Shown: positions 17,117 through 25,162, counted from the stretch's first letter. The stretch is DNA of 64,000 nucleotides from Ruminococcus sp. (GCA_017536105.1 JAFXRZ010000008.1:71328-135327), one strand, 5' to 3'. Translations and numbers: made by a program. The notes: generated from the letters alone by a model not told the origin.

Positions 17117-17430
17117 GCCTTTCGGATTCCGATAGGATGAACAAATAAAGGTGTAGGTCACACCGCTTTTGATTTTTGACGAACGACAGGTCAGCTTTGC
17201 ACCGCAGTCGGCACAGAAAACAACCCCCGCAAATATGCTCTTGTAACCGGTTTTGGTGAATCTGCGCCTGTTTGCCCGAAGCTGCTGCGCTGTCTCCCAG
17301 GTCGTTTTATCGACTATCGCTTCGTGAGTATTCTCGGTAACGATCTGCTTTTCGGGCGGATTTTTCAAGCGTTTATGCACCTTGTAGGATAGTGTTTCCG
17401 TCTTTAAGCTTGTTGTATTTCCGACCCGCT
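17117..17430 (-). pseudogene. remnant of a large serine recombinase (zinc-ribbon region)
   Basis: The minus strand encodes a stretch that matches the recombinase plus zinc-beta-ribbon part of large serine recombinases: TTSLKTETLSYKVHKRLKNP, ENTHEAIVDKTTWETAQQL, FCADCGAKL and FICSSYRNP. The catalytic resolvase domain is absent and stop codons lie just upstream of 17430. After FICSSYR the similarity stops and the frame runs into the neighbouring gene's end. It is a broken, truncated copy, left by a past integrated element. Confidence 0.78.
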
Positions 17431-17466
17431 TTTATTATTTCTGATCTGCTTTCACATAAAGAATAA

Positions 17467-17922
17467 TCAAATCCTCAACTGTTCAAGCGCGTCAAATATC
17501 TTGTGATATACCACCTGACTGGGACAGTAATCATAGTTGGCAAAAACCGATATCCCGCTGTGGTAAAAATGCTCCAGTATAGCTGCAGCACAGCCCGCGC
17601 TCCTGCTTTGACCGTACTCGCACTGGCAGATGATATCCATACCGCTATTGTATGCACGGTAGATAAATGCGGCGATATCGGGAGCTTCGGGGAAATAGGT
17701 GTCGTATGAATATCCTTTGCTTTTCAGAACATCAAGATCAAGGTCATCAAGCTCGCTGTAGAAAACCGTGTCGCAGACACCGCTGAAATCAACGTGGGTA
17801 TAATCCTTGTCGATGCGTTTTATCTCAGGATCGTAAAAGCTGATGACAGCGGTTTTTTCGGGGAACTTCCGTTCCGAGATGATCTCTTCTATGGCTTCGC
17901 GGGAACAGATCTGTACATTCAT
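17467..17922 (-). CDS. protein tyrosine/dual-specificity phosphatase-like protein
   Basis: A 151-residue protein whose residues 98-113 read IICQCEYGQSRSAGCA, which contains the Cys-x5-Arg phosphate loop (C101, R107) followed by Ser, as in dual-specificity phosphatases. An aspartate that could serve as general acid may lie in PEAPDIAAF. The usual His before the Cys is Gln here. It may dephosphorylate a protein or nucleotide; the substrate is unknown. It is isolated, between the recombinase remnant and the DnaA-like gene, transcribed away from the latter. Confidence 0.65.
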   Translation of the reverse strand: MNVQICSREAIEEIISERKFPEKTAVISFYDPEIKRIDKDYTHVDFSGVCDTVFYSELDDLDLDVLKSKGYSYDTYFPEAPDIAAFIYRAYNSGMDIICQCEYGQSRSAGCAAAILEHFYHSGISVFANYDYCPSQVVYHKIFDALEQLRI

Positions 17923-18025
17923 ATTTTATCTCCTTTTCTGTCCGTTTTCAGATTTCGTATTTATAATAACATATACTATGGACACAAAACGGGTCATCAT
18001 AATAATCTTTTTCATTTGAAAATGC

Positions 18026-18060
18026 GTGGGAGCTTTTCTGCTCATAGCCTGATATATAAT
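18026..18060 (+). promoter_or_regulatory. GTGGGAG-box promoter, copy 1 (DnaA-like gene)
   Basis: GTGGGAGCTTTTCTGCTCAT is followed by a TATAAT at 18055-18060, 29 bases from the box start. The same arrangement precedes the WYL gene and, more loosely, the gene at 20009. The box has no TTGACA-like -35, suggesting an activator or repressor site. Confidence 0.6.
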
Positions 18061-18120
18061 ATAATTCGGGAAGTTCAAACCTTTTAAAAAGTCTTATGAT
18101 AACTAAGCAGGAGGTATTTT

Positions 18121-18642
18121 ATGAAAAAAGAACACATTACATCAAAGGGCTCACAGTACAATTTCAACAACTTCAATATCACAGAGAATAACCGTGCCGC
18201 TTTTGAAATGGCAAAGCAATTTGCTGAAAACGTCAATGCTAAGCCGCTGCACATCCACGGAAAAACAGCTACAGGCAAAACGCATCTGCTGTATGCAGTG
18301 AAAAATCATATTGAGCTGCATAAGCCGGATGTAAAGGTGATACTGACGAATGCTGAGGTATTTAGTGAAAAACTGATAAATACAATTAAAGAATGCTCAT
18401 CGATACCTGCGTTTCGTGTAATGTATAGCGAGGCCGATGTGCTGCTGATGGATGATATCCAGCTGCTTGCCGGGAAACCTACGGTACAGCAGCAACTAAT
18501 ACTTATATTTAATTCCCTGTATGAATCCGGCTGCCGTATTATGACAACCTCTTCGGATACCGATATCGATGTTATGCTCGAGGATCGTTTGCGTTCAAGG
18601 TTGTATTTCGAGGATTACATTACAATAAAAGCTGAAGTCTGA
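18121..18642 (+). CDS. stand-alone DnaA-type AAA+ ATPase domain
   Basis: A 173-residue protein equal to domain III of DnaA without the DNA-binding domain IV. FNNFNITENNRAAFEMAKQF resembles the DnaA linker, HGKTATGKTHLL is Walker A, VLLMDDIQLLAGK is Walker B and RLRSRL is the arginine-finger region. It could act like Hda/DnaC-type helpers, as a loader for another replicase, or as part of a mobile element. GGAGG precedes the ATG. A terminator follows, so it is monocistronic. Confidence 0.78.
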   Translation: MKKEHITSKGSQYNFNNFNITENNRAAFEMAKQFAENVNAKPLHIHGKTATGKTHLLYAVKNHIELHKPDVKVILTNAEVFSEKLINTIKECSSIPAFRVMYSEADVLLMDDIQLLAGKPTVQQQLILIFNSLYESGCRIMTTSSDTDIDVMLEDRLRSRLYFEDYITIKAEV

Positions 18643-18689
18643 TCTACGGGCTAACTTTCTGATCCGAAGCAGCTCGATACAAACAGAAA

Positions 18690-18730
18690 AAGGTCTCTCG
18701 ATCTATTGCAGATCGGAGACCTTGTTTTGT
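18690..18730 (+). terminator. rho-independent terminator
   Basis: Stem AAGGTCTCTCGATCT pairs with AGATCGGAGACCTT (one bulge) across ATTGC and is followed by GTTTTGT. It ends the DnaA-like gene. Confidence 0.8.
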
Positions 18731-18795
18731 ATTAAATATATGGCTCGTTATGTGTAATTAGGACGAGTAGAATAATTATCTCACGCCAAAAAACG

Positions 18796-18830
18796 GTGGG
18801 AGCTTTTCTCCCCATACCCTAAGATATAAT
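18796..18830 (+). promoter_or_regulatory. GTGGGAG-box promoter, copy 2 (WYL gene)
   Basis: GTGGGAGCTTTTCTCCCCAT followed by TATAAT at 18825-18830, at the same 29-base offset as copy 1. It lies directly in front of the WYL regulator, so autoregulation through this box is a reasonable inference. Confidence 0.6.
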
Positions 18831-18902
18831 AATTACAGAAAAACTTGAACCCCACCGAAAAATATAGTATAATATCATCAACAATCACAAGGAGGTATCG
18901 CT

Positions 18903-19937
18903 ATGCAGGAGAAATCCAAGCAGCCCAAGAAGCTGGCTGTGATCTACATTCTGAAGATCTTGCAGGACTACACCGATTCGGACAACACCCTCACTCAGAC
19001 GGAGATAGCCGAGCGGCTGATGGATGAGTATGGTATGTCCCTTGACCGCAAGAGCGTGCGTCACAATCTCTCGAAGCTCATGGAGGCGGGATACCCGATC
19101 CATTACAAAGAGAACGTCACCCGTATCGGCGCGGGCGGCGAGGAGCAGACGATCAAGTCGGACTGGTACTACGATCAGGAAGACCGCTTTGATAAAAGCG
19201 AGCTGCGCGTGATGATCGACAGCCTGCTGTATGCCAACGGACTGCCGCAGTACCAGCTTTCAAGACTTATCGAAAAGATCGTAAACCTGGGCGGCAGATT
19301 CGAGCGAAACTCCCTACGCAAGGCGAAAGCTGTGCTGAATACCCGCCCCGACAACAAGCAGATGTTCTATAACGTGTCGATGATAACCGAGGCCGTGGAG
19401 GCGGGCAAAATGATATGCTTCAATTACGGCTCCCGCGGCCTCGACGGCAAGCTCCACGCCAAAGAGCAGGACGGCAAGCCCAAGCTCTACACCGTCACGC
19501 CCCGGAAAATGGTGTTGTTAAACGGACGGTATTACCTTGTTGCAACTAAAAAGGACGGCACCCTCACCAACTTCCGTGTTGACCGCATTATGAATATATC
19601 CCACACAGATGAGAAAGCCGACAGGCGCAGTATCCGGCAGGACGACCTCCGGGACTATGTCACCGAACATCCCTATATGTGGACGGGTGAGGTCTGCCAC
19701 GGGAGCTTCCGCTGTCCCGAGTGGCTCATTCCCGACATCATCGACACCTTCGGCACCAATTACTCTGTGATGAAGCAGGAGAACGGCAATATCGAGGTAA
19801 GTGTCCGCGTCGGGATGAAAGACCTTGAGCAGTGGGGTATGCATTACTGCGACCAGGTTGAGATCCTTTACCCGAAGGAGGTCAGAGAGGCAGTTGCCAG
19901 GACGCTGAAAGAAGCTGCGGCAAGATATGGGGGATGA
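18903..19937 (+). CDS. WYL-domain transcriptional regulator
   Basis: A 344-residue regulator with an N-terminal winged helix (LAVIYILKILQDYTDSDNTL through SVRHNLSKLMEAGYPI) and a WYL ligand-binding domain (KLYTVTPRKMVLLNGRYYLV, NFRVDRIMNIS). Proteins of this class bind small ligands or nucleic acids and often control defence or stress genes next to them. GGAGG sits 6 bases before the ATG. Boxes like that in its own promoter occur before the DnaA-like gene and the gene at 20009, so a local regulon is likely. Confidence 0.9.
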   Translation: MQEKSKQPKKLAVIYILKILQDYTDSDNTLTQTEIAERLMDEYGMSLDRKSVRHNLSKLMEAGYPIHYKENVTRIGAGGEEQTIKSDWYYDQEDRFDKSELRVMIDSLLYANGLPQYQLSRLIEKIVNLGGRFERNSLRKAKAVLNTRPDNKQMFYNVSMITEAVEAGKMICFNYGSRGLDGKLHAKEQDGKPKLYTVTPRKMVLLNGRYYLVATKKDGTLTNFRVDRIMNISHTDEKADRRSIRQDDLRDYVTEHPYMWTGEVCHGSFRCPEWLIPDIIDTFGTNYSVMKQENGNIEVSVRVGMKDLEQWGMHYCDQVEILYPKEVREAVARTLKEAAARYGG

Positions 19938-19968
19938 GAAGTTTTTTACCCACCCTCTCTGATATAAT
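19936..19968 (+). promoter_or_regulatory. GAG-box promoter, copy 3 (gene at 20009)
   Basis: GAGAAGTTTTTTACCCACCC followed by TATAAT at 19963-19968. It shares the purine box, T run, C run and TATAAT order of the two GTGGGAG-box promoters, with one or two bases of spacing difference. Confidence 0.5.
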
Positions 19969-20008
19969 GTTATCACAGAGAACGTTATGAGACAGAAAGG
20001 CGGTACTT

Positions 20009-20419
20009 ATGAAATTCAGCTGCACACTTGGGACACTCCGAGCAAAGCTCGACAGTATGGAAGACCTTTTCGGCGACAAGATCAAGGCGGAGTTTGTTTC
20101 CTACAACGGTTCAGTGACTGTAAGGAAGGATGACAGAGAGGAACTGCGGCATCAGGCGTATAATTATCTGCTCCGGTTTCCCAACCTCGGTTTTGTGCTT
20201 CGTCTGGGCGATGTATGCTGGTGGTACGAAGAAGAACAGCGCAAGGAGCTTCGCAACCCGGCGGTGTTCCTGTGTTCGGATGACGGCAGGGTGGAATACT
20301 ACTGTGCGCAACGGATAGACGATCTTTTCGAGTGTTATGCAGCCGAAGAGAATGTCAGCGACGAGGAGCTTGACCGTCTTGAATGTGTGATCGAGACGGA
20401 GTTTGAGGCGGATGTGTGA
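20009..20419 (+). CDS. unrecognised 136-residue protein
   Basis: I do not recognise this acidic, probably soluble protein (MKFSCTLGTLRAKLDSMEDL at the start). It has no signal peptide or membrane segment and is rich in aromatic and acidic residues (LGDVCWWYEEEQRKEL). AAAGGCGG precedes the ATG. It has its own promoter right after the WYL gene and may head the following gene run. Codon use matches the rest of the chromosome. Confidence 0.7.
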   Translation: MKFSCTLGTLRAKLDSMEDLFGDKIKAEFVSYNGSVTVRKDDREELRHQAYNYLLRFPNLGFVLRLGDVCWWYEEEQRKELRNPAVFLCSDDGRVEYYCAQRIDDLFECYAAEENVSDEELDRLECVIETEFEADV

Positions 20420-20497
20420 AAGGAGGGATGATTTGGGATTATTAAACGATTCTAACTCGAATGATTAGTCTATTATGATTTTAAAAGGAGGATTAGT

Positions 20498-21172
20498 ATG
20501 TATTTACAATCATTAAAAGGTTATGACAACTTAGTAAACGATTTTAAAGATTCCTACAAGGGTTGGTACAATCGTAATCAGTCGAAAGAACTTGATATAA
20601 CCAATAAAGAACTGATTATGTATTTTTCGCTTGAGAAAGGCTTTAACGTTGATATGATGCCACTTACATTCCAAAAACTCGTTAAAGGATCAAATGTATA
20701 TATTGATCAGAATATCAAAGGAGAAATACTGAGCTGGTTTTCGGATGAGATTCTCAAATATATTCTCAATGGGACAAATAAGAGTTACGATGAATGGCAT
20801 AGTAAGTTAGGCAATGCTTTTGTAGTTAAAGTGAATAATGAGTTATTTAAAGATAAGTATTATCCTATGCAGTATGGAAAAGCTCAAAAACTCATAAATA
20901 TGACAATGAAATATCTATCTACTTGTGACAATGCTGATAAGTATGAAGAAAGATTTAAGGATTGTCATATGGCTTTAGACAGTAAGATTTTAGATTGGTA
21001 TTATAATGAAGTTAGACCTGATATCAAGAAGTCTTATAGAAAAAGCTGGAGTTCTCTTGATGAAATCTCATATTTTGAAATACAAAATGACATAAGAGAA
21101 TACTGCAAAACACATAATTATATTCCATTTGTTCAAGAATGGCCTATATGGGCAGAGTATATGAAAAAATAG
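20498..21172 (+). CDS. unrecognised AT-rich 224-residue protein
   Basis: A soluble, Lys/Tyr/Trp-rich protein (MYLQSLKGYDNLVNDFKDSY) that I cannot assign. Base composition is clearly more AT-rich than its neighbours on both sides, which suggests recent arrival by transfer. AAAAGGAGG precedes the ATG. The gene downstream starts 14 bases after its stop. Confidence 0.68.
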   Translation: MYLQSLKGYDNLVNDFKDSYKGWYNRNQSKELDITNKELIMYFSLEKGFNVDMMPLTFQKLVKGSNVYIDQNIKGEILSWFSDEILKYILNGTNKSYDEWHSKLGNAFVVKVNNELFKDKYYPMQYGKAQKLINMTMKYLSTCDNADKYEERFKDCHMALDSKILDWYYNEVRPDIKKSYRKSWSSLDEISYFEIQNDIREYCKTHNYIPFVQEWPIWAEYMKK

Positions 21173-21186
21173 AAAGGAGCGTCCCC

Positions 21187-21537
21187 ATGCCCGCCCCCAT
21201 CCTCACCGCCTCCACCCGCAGACTCCGCAGCATAGCCGAGATCACCGCCGAGCGCGGGGTCATCAAGACCCCCGGCTATTACATTTTTGAGGTCGCTTAC
21301 GCAAAACCCGAACGCCCGAACAACGACCCGACACGGTTCATCAACGGCGTTGTGATGTGTGTTGCAACGATGAAGCTCTGCGTCCATTCCGTCGTTTACG
21401 GTGCGGACTATATCAGCTTCGAGTGCAGCGGTCAGGATGCCTACGGCTACAATGCGAGCGGCACTTACTATTACTATCAGTCGCCCTTGTATATGCGCGG
21501 TGACAGGCCCTTCGTGCTGTCTGTCACTCCCGCGTGA
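21187..21537 (+). CDS. unrecognised 116-residue protein
   Basis: A short protein (MPAPILTASTRRLRSIAEIT) without a recognised domain. The centre reads GVIKTPGYYIFEVAYAKPER and may be a beta-rich fold. I start it at 21187 because AGAAAGGAG lies 8 bases upstream; the longer frame begins inside the preceding gene. It is GC-rich, in contrast to that gene, and is followed after 12 bases by the next small gene. Confidence 0.6.
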   Translation: MPAPILTASTRRLRSIAEITAERGVIKTPGYYIFEVAYAKPERPNNDPTRFINGVVMCVATMKLCVHSVVYGADYISFECSGQDAYGYNASGTYYYYQSPLYMRGDRPFVLSVTPA

Positions 21538-21549
21538 AAGGAGAACATT

Positions 21550-21852
21550 ATGCAGATCACCGACGAATATGCCGCCAAGCTCAACGAATATTTCAAGCCC
21601 GAGAAGCCCCTCACCGCAGAGCAGTACGGGGCGATGATCGAGCCTTTTGCCGAACATATGCGCAGCGTGCTTCTGCTGCACGTCTGCGAGGGCAAGAGCC
21701 TTACGGAGGTCTCTGCTATCAGGGATTCCAACGTAATGCGCATACAGCAGATATTCAGCAAGGCCGAGCGCATGATGAAGCACAGAGTTCAAAACCCCGG
21801 CAAGAAGTACCGCGTGAAGGATTTTCTCGACAAACCGGAGGACGGCAAATGA
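21550..21852 (+). CDS. small protein with sigma-region-4-like helix-turn-helix
   Basis: A 100-residue protein. The segment LLLHVCEGKSLTEVSAIRDS followed by NVMRIQQIFSKAERMMKHR has the pattern of sigma-70 region 4 or a related helix-turn-helix (EGKSLTEV, then R-x-QQI). It may be a small DNA-binding regulator. AAAGGAG precedes the start. Its stop overlaps the next start (ATGA), so the two are coupled. Confidence 0.6.
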   Translation: MQITDEYAAKLNEYFKPEKPLTAEQYGAMIEPFAEHMRSVLLLHVCEGKSLTEVSAIRDSNVMRIQQIFSKAERMMKHRVQNPGKKYRVKDFLDKPEDGK

Positions 21853-22310
21853 ATAAAAACGAAGACACAAGAAATCTGCTGACCGAAAACTGGGTCTACT
21901 TTACCACAAAGATCCGTAACGGTAAAATAGACATTACTTCAATGATCCCGAATTATAAACGGACGTGGTCATATTTTTCGGAAGTTGTCGGAAGCGGCTC
22001 GTTTTCTGTCGATGATATAAAGCTCATAAATGCGATCCACAGATTTACTTCTGAACTGACCGAGGCAGCAAGATATTTTTATTATATAAATCCGCACCAT
22101 GAGGTTTCCTCAAATCTTCTCATCATGTCCATGCTGATCTATAAGCTGCTGGACAACATCGCAGACAAACGCTTTTCAACAGGTGTGCTGAGATTTGAGA
22201 TCTTCGGGAAAAAGAACATAGTTTTCCTTGACGGTTTTGATCATACTTTCCGTGATCTGTGGAAGGAGTGCTTTGAAAGGCTGAAACAGGGACAGGAGGA
22301 TTTTTTATGA
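21849..22310 (+). CDS. unrecognised 153-residue protein
   Basis: The protein starts MNKNEDTRNLLTENWVYFTT and appears largely helical and soluble. I cannot assign it. Both ends overlap neighbouring genes by ATGA (with the helix-turn-helix gene upstream and the hydrolase downstream), which argues strongly that the frame is real and that the three form one translational unit. An in-frame extension reaches upstream to 21534 but runs antiparallel in codon phase to the preceding gene and is not used. Confidence 0.68.
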   Translation: MNKNEDTRNLLTENWVYFTTKIRNGKIDITSMIPNYKRTWSYFSEVVGSGSFSVDDIKLINAIHRFTSELTEAARYFYYINPHHEVSSNLLIMSMLIYKLLDNIADKRFSTGVLRFEIFGKKNIVFLDGFDHTFRDLWKECFERLKQGQEDFL

Positions 22311-22888
22311 TAAAGATACTGAACATCCACGGCTATCACGGCAGCCCCAAGAACAGCGCATATCAGGCGCTTGAAGCCCTCGGCTGCGAGATCATCGCGC
22401 CCGCGCTTGATTACGATAACGTGTCGCCGGATAACATCCTCGGCAGCCTGAAATACATTCTTGCGGACAAGCGCCCCGATATCATCGTCGGGACAAGTCT
22501 CGGAGGATTTTATGCGGCGGTGCTGAGCGCACAGTGCGATCATCCCGTGATGCTCGTCAACCCGTTTCTGATGTCGTTTCTCACATTCGACGGCGACGTC
22601 CGTCCGCGCAGGGATATCAAGCCGCTGATCGGTCTGTTCGGACATCTGTCGCAGCTCGACAGCAGTAATGTCAGCTGCATCGTCGGCGATAACGACGAGC
22701 TGCTCGGCGACCACAAATTCACGGAAGAGCTTCTCGGCAACACACGCTTCCGCCGCATCCCCGGCGGAGGGCATTCGGGGTACACCCTGCCGCTGAAAGA
22801 GTATTTTGCGGAGATGCTGCCTTACTATACGGATGTCCTGCCGAGGAGAGAGTGGGCAGATGGGTTTCCGGGGCTTGATGAGGATTAG
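22307..22888 (+). CDS. YqiA-like alpha/beta hydrolase
   Basis: A 193-residue esterase-type protein. ILNIHGYHGSPKNSAYQALE is the N-terminal oxyanion-hole region, IIVGTSLGGFYAAVLS contains the G-x-S-x-G nucleophile elbow, and GDNDELL and PGGGHSGY supply the likely Asp and His of the triad. The family (UPF0227/YqiA) includes esterases with unknown natural substrates. It is coupled by an ATGA overlap to the unknown gene before it. Confidence 0.85.
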   Translation: MIKILNIHGYHGSPKNSAYQALEALGCEIIAPALDYDNVSPDNILGSLKYILADKRPDIIVGTSLGGFYAAVLSAQCDHPVMLVNPFLMSFLTFDGDVRPRRDIKPLIGLFGHLSQLDSSNVSCIVGDNDELLGDHKFTEELLGNTRFRRIPGGGHSGYTLPLKEYFAEMLPYYTDVLPRREWADGFPGLDED

Positions 22889-22971
22889 CTGGTGTTGACA
22901 GATGGTGAATGGTTTGATATGATTGTTATATAGAGTGACGTTAAAACGAGAGGTTGAATGGAGGTTTGAAT

Positions 22972-24090
22972 ATGAGTAGATCGCTTTTTAACAGATTATA
23001 TAAACGTAGTATGACGATTAATGAACAAAGAGAGGACTTTCTAACAGAAATGCTTGCATGGATGGTGGACACTCTTCCTCAATTTGCTAAAGATTATGTA
23101 CAATGTTTGTGTGAAAGTGCTACTAATATTTCTTTACCTCCAAACTTTAATGTTCAAGCCGAAACACAAATAATTGTTGAAAAAGGACGAATAGATTTAA
23201 TAATATATACCGATTGTGGAATAGGATTTATTTGTGAACATAAAGTGGATAGTGAATTAGCAGAACGTCAGCTTGAAAAATACAAAGAATGTATCCCCGA
23301 AATCCAGCAGAAATATAAATCAGAAACAGGAATTGATACAGAATACTACATTGTATTGGTAACCAAAAGCGATATACAACACAAACAAAAGTCCGATATT
23401 AAGTTGATATGGTATGATATTTTTAAGTATTTCTATGAGCGTCTTAATTCCTACGATGACAGAGAAAAACTCATAGTTGAACAATTTCTAGATTATTTAA
23501 CAGAGGAGGAAATGGGAATGAAAGAAGCGGTTAATATTCAAGGAATAAAGAGTTTCTGCGCTGCATTTGATATGATATCTATTTTTGAAAATATGATTAG
23601 AGATTACGAAAAAAATATTAACTGGGCAGAAGTATGCCCTGGGCTTGATAGTTTTGTTTCCGATTATAACAATAATATTGGAAGATTATACTTTAAAGAT
23701 GATCGTAGGACAATTGAATTCGGATCGTGGAGGCCCTCAATATTTGCCGGATTAATATATAAAAACAAGCTCTATAATATCTCATGTTTTGATAACGAAC
23801 CGTTATTGGTTATTGCTGTAGAATACGATAAAAAAAGACAGGACGTTATTAGAGAAAAAAACTGGTATAATGAAATGGTAAAAGAAGAATCAATTATTAG
23901 AAATCAAAAAGGTTTCTTTATGGATCCAAAACCCGGTAATAAAAATATAACGTTAATACTGTGTAAACCCCTAAGTGAAGTGTTGAATGGAGTCGAAGAA
24001 GATTATCGTCCGCAAAAAGAAAAAGTATTGAAAGAAATTATCAATGGAATAAATCTGATACTTGAGTACAATAATCGAGCAAAAATATAA
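22972..24090 (+). CDS. PD-(D/E)XK nuclease-superfamily protein
   Basis: A 372-residue protein of the PDDEXK_4-like type. It starts with a helix containing NEQREDFLTEMLAWMVDTLP, then KGRIDLIIYTDCGIGFICEH followed by K, giving D75 and E89-H-K91 as the nuclease-fold signature. The C-terminal half contains a wGSWRPSIFAGLIYKNKLY region and is not recognised. I start at ATG 22972 with TGGAGGT in front. The gene is very AT-rich compared with its neighbours and sits at the edge of the accessory region, so lateral transfer and a defence or mobile-element role are plausible. Confidence 0.78.
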   Translation: MSRSLFNRLYKRSMTINEQREDFLTEMLAWMVDTLPQFAKDYVQCLCESATNISLPPNFNVQAETQIIVEKGRIDLIIYTDCGIGFICEHKVDSELAERQLEKYKECIPEIQQKYKSETGIDTEYYIVLVTKSDIQHKQKSDIKLIWYDIFKYFYERLNSYDDREKLIVEQFLDYLTEEEMGMKEAVNIQGIKSFCAAFDMISIFENMIRDYEKNINWAEVCPGLDSFVSDYNNNIGRLYFKDDRRTIEFGSWRPSIFAGLIYKNKLYNISCFDNEPLLVIAVEYDKKRQDVIREKNWYNEMVKEESIIRNQKGFFMDPKPGNKNITLILCKPLSEVLNGVEEDYRPQKEKVLKEIINGINLILEYNNRAKI

Positions 24091-24328
24091 CTGTATTATG
24101 GTATCTGAATATAAATCGACCGGAATTGTTGAGATGTATATTAGTTTCTCTCACGGTGTGGTCTTTAGAAAGAAGTAATACTCTCCCCACAGCTTCATAA
24201 ACTTCTACGATCTTCCCCCCTCCCCCGAAACCTCAGGGCACTAATAAGGTACAACGCCTCTCAAAACCTGCCAGGCCAGCACCAAACCGCAGCATTTTAC
24301 AGCACTTTATTTGGAACCTATATATAAA

Positions 24329-24354
24329 AAGCCGACATAAAAACTTGTCGGCTT
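24329..24354 (-). terminator. hairpin downstream of the nuclease-like gene
   Basis: Stem AAGCCGACA/TGTCGGCTT around an 8-base loop. The T run that would make it a terminator lies on the minus-strand side (TTTTTATATA), while on the plus strand only AATTATTT follows. It may work weakly in both directions. Confidence 0.45.
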
Positions 24355-24453
24355 AATTATTTGATCTGTCGGTCTGGCGCTGTTCCTTAACGGAGTTATT
24401 AGCCCCGGACACCCTCACCAAAAAATCGTTTAAAGTCTTTGGAAATGGAGTCA

Positions 24454-24498
24454 AGCTTTGCGAAGCAAAGCTGGGGCTAACCTTTCTTCAGAAAGGTT
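24454..24498. repeat. two adjacent stem-loops in a 560-base gap
   Basis: AGCTTTG/CAAAGCT (24454-24460, 24466-24472) is followed by AACCTTTC/GAAAGGTT (24479-24486, 24491-24498). The 560 bases from 24091 to 24651 hold this pair and the hairpin at 24329, but no gene and no clear sigma-A promoter. The paired stems look like a dispersed intergenic repeat. Confidence 0.6.
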
Positions 24499-24651
24499 TC
24501 CCTCAGTAGCTTCCGCACAGGGAGCGGCATATCACCGAGAAGCAGAGCAGGGAAGACAGGGTGAAAAAAACAATGTCAGGTTTTTGCGGCTGTGGGGGAC
24601 TATATTATTAGGGTGATACACAAGTATTGCCTTCAAAAAGGGGTGAGGAGC

Positions 24652-25158
24652 TTGAGCGACGAAAAGATACTAAAGCTGATGAAACGCAGCGAGAACGAGG
24701 GGTTTGAGGCACTTGTCCACCGCTACTCGGGGTATGTGCGGACGATAGCGATATCAAAGCTTGGGTCGGCTGCGGCGGAAGACGCCGTGAACGGGGTATT
24801 TTTCGAGATACTGAAAGCGCTCAGGCGTGAGAAATACGAGATACGTTCGCTGAAAGCGTTAGTCTCGGTGATAGCCGTGCGGCACTGCTCGGGGCTGTTT
24901 TCGGAGCAGATGAAGCAGGAGGCCCTGCCGATAGACGAGCAGTTTTTCGAGCCGATGTACGAGGAAGCCTACGACCGGGCGGAGCTCATCGCCTCGCTGA
25001 AAAGCCTTGGAGAGCCGGACTGCGAGATATTCCTGCGCAAGTATTTCTTGGGACAGACCAGCGCGGAGATAGGGGCAGCTCTCGGGCTGAAAACGAACAC
25101 GGTGGATCAGAGGATATCACGCGGACTTCGCAAGCTGCGGGATATGATGGAGGGTTGA
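24652..25158 (+). CDS. ECF-type RNA polymerase sigma factor
   Basis: A 168-residue sigma factor with region 2 (ILKLMKRSENEGFEALVHRY, AAAEDAVNGVFFEI) and region 4 (GEPDCEIFLRKYFLGQTSAE, LGLKTNTVDQRISRGLRKLR). The start is uncertain. I use the TTG at 24652 giving LSDEKILKL, with AAGGGGTG and AGGAG just upstream; an in-frame GTG at 24592 would add 20 residues that do not look like a sigma factor. It is followed after 4 bases by its probable membrane-bound regulator. Confidence 0.85.
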   Translation: MSDEKILKLMKRSENEGFEALVHRYSGYVRTIAISKLGSAAAEDAVNGVFFEILKALRREKYEIRSLKALVSVIAVRHCSGLFSEQMKQEALPIDEQFFEPMYEEAYDRAELIASLKSLGEPDCEIFLRKYFLGQTSAEIGAALGLKTNTVDQRISRGLRKLRDMMEG

Positions 25159-25162
25159 AGCC

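Noticed and set aside
24592..24651. GTG start for the first ECF sigma factor
   Set aside because: The extra 20 residues do not look like sigma region 2 and there is no good ribosome-binding site; the TTG at 24652 fits better.
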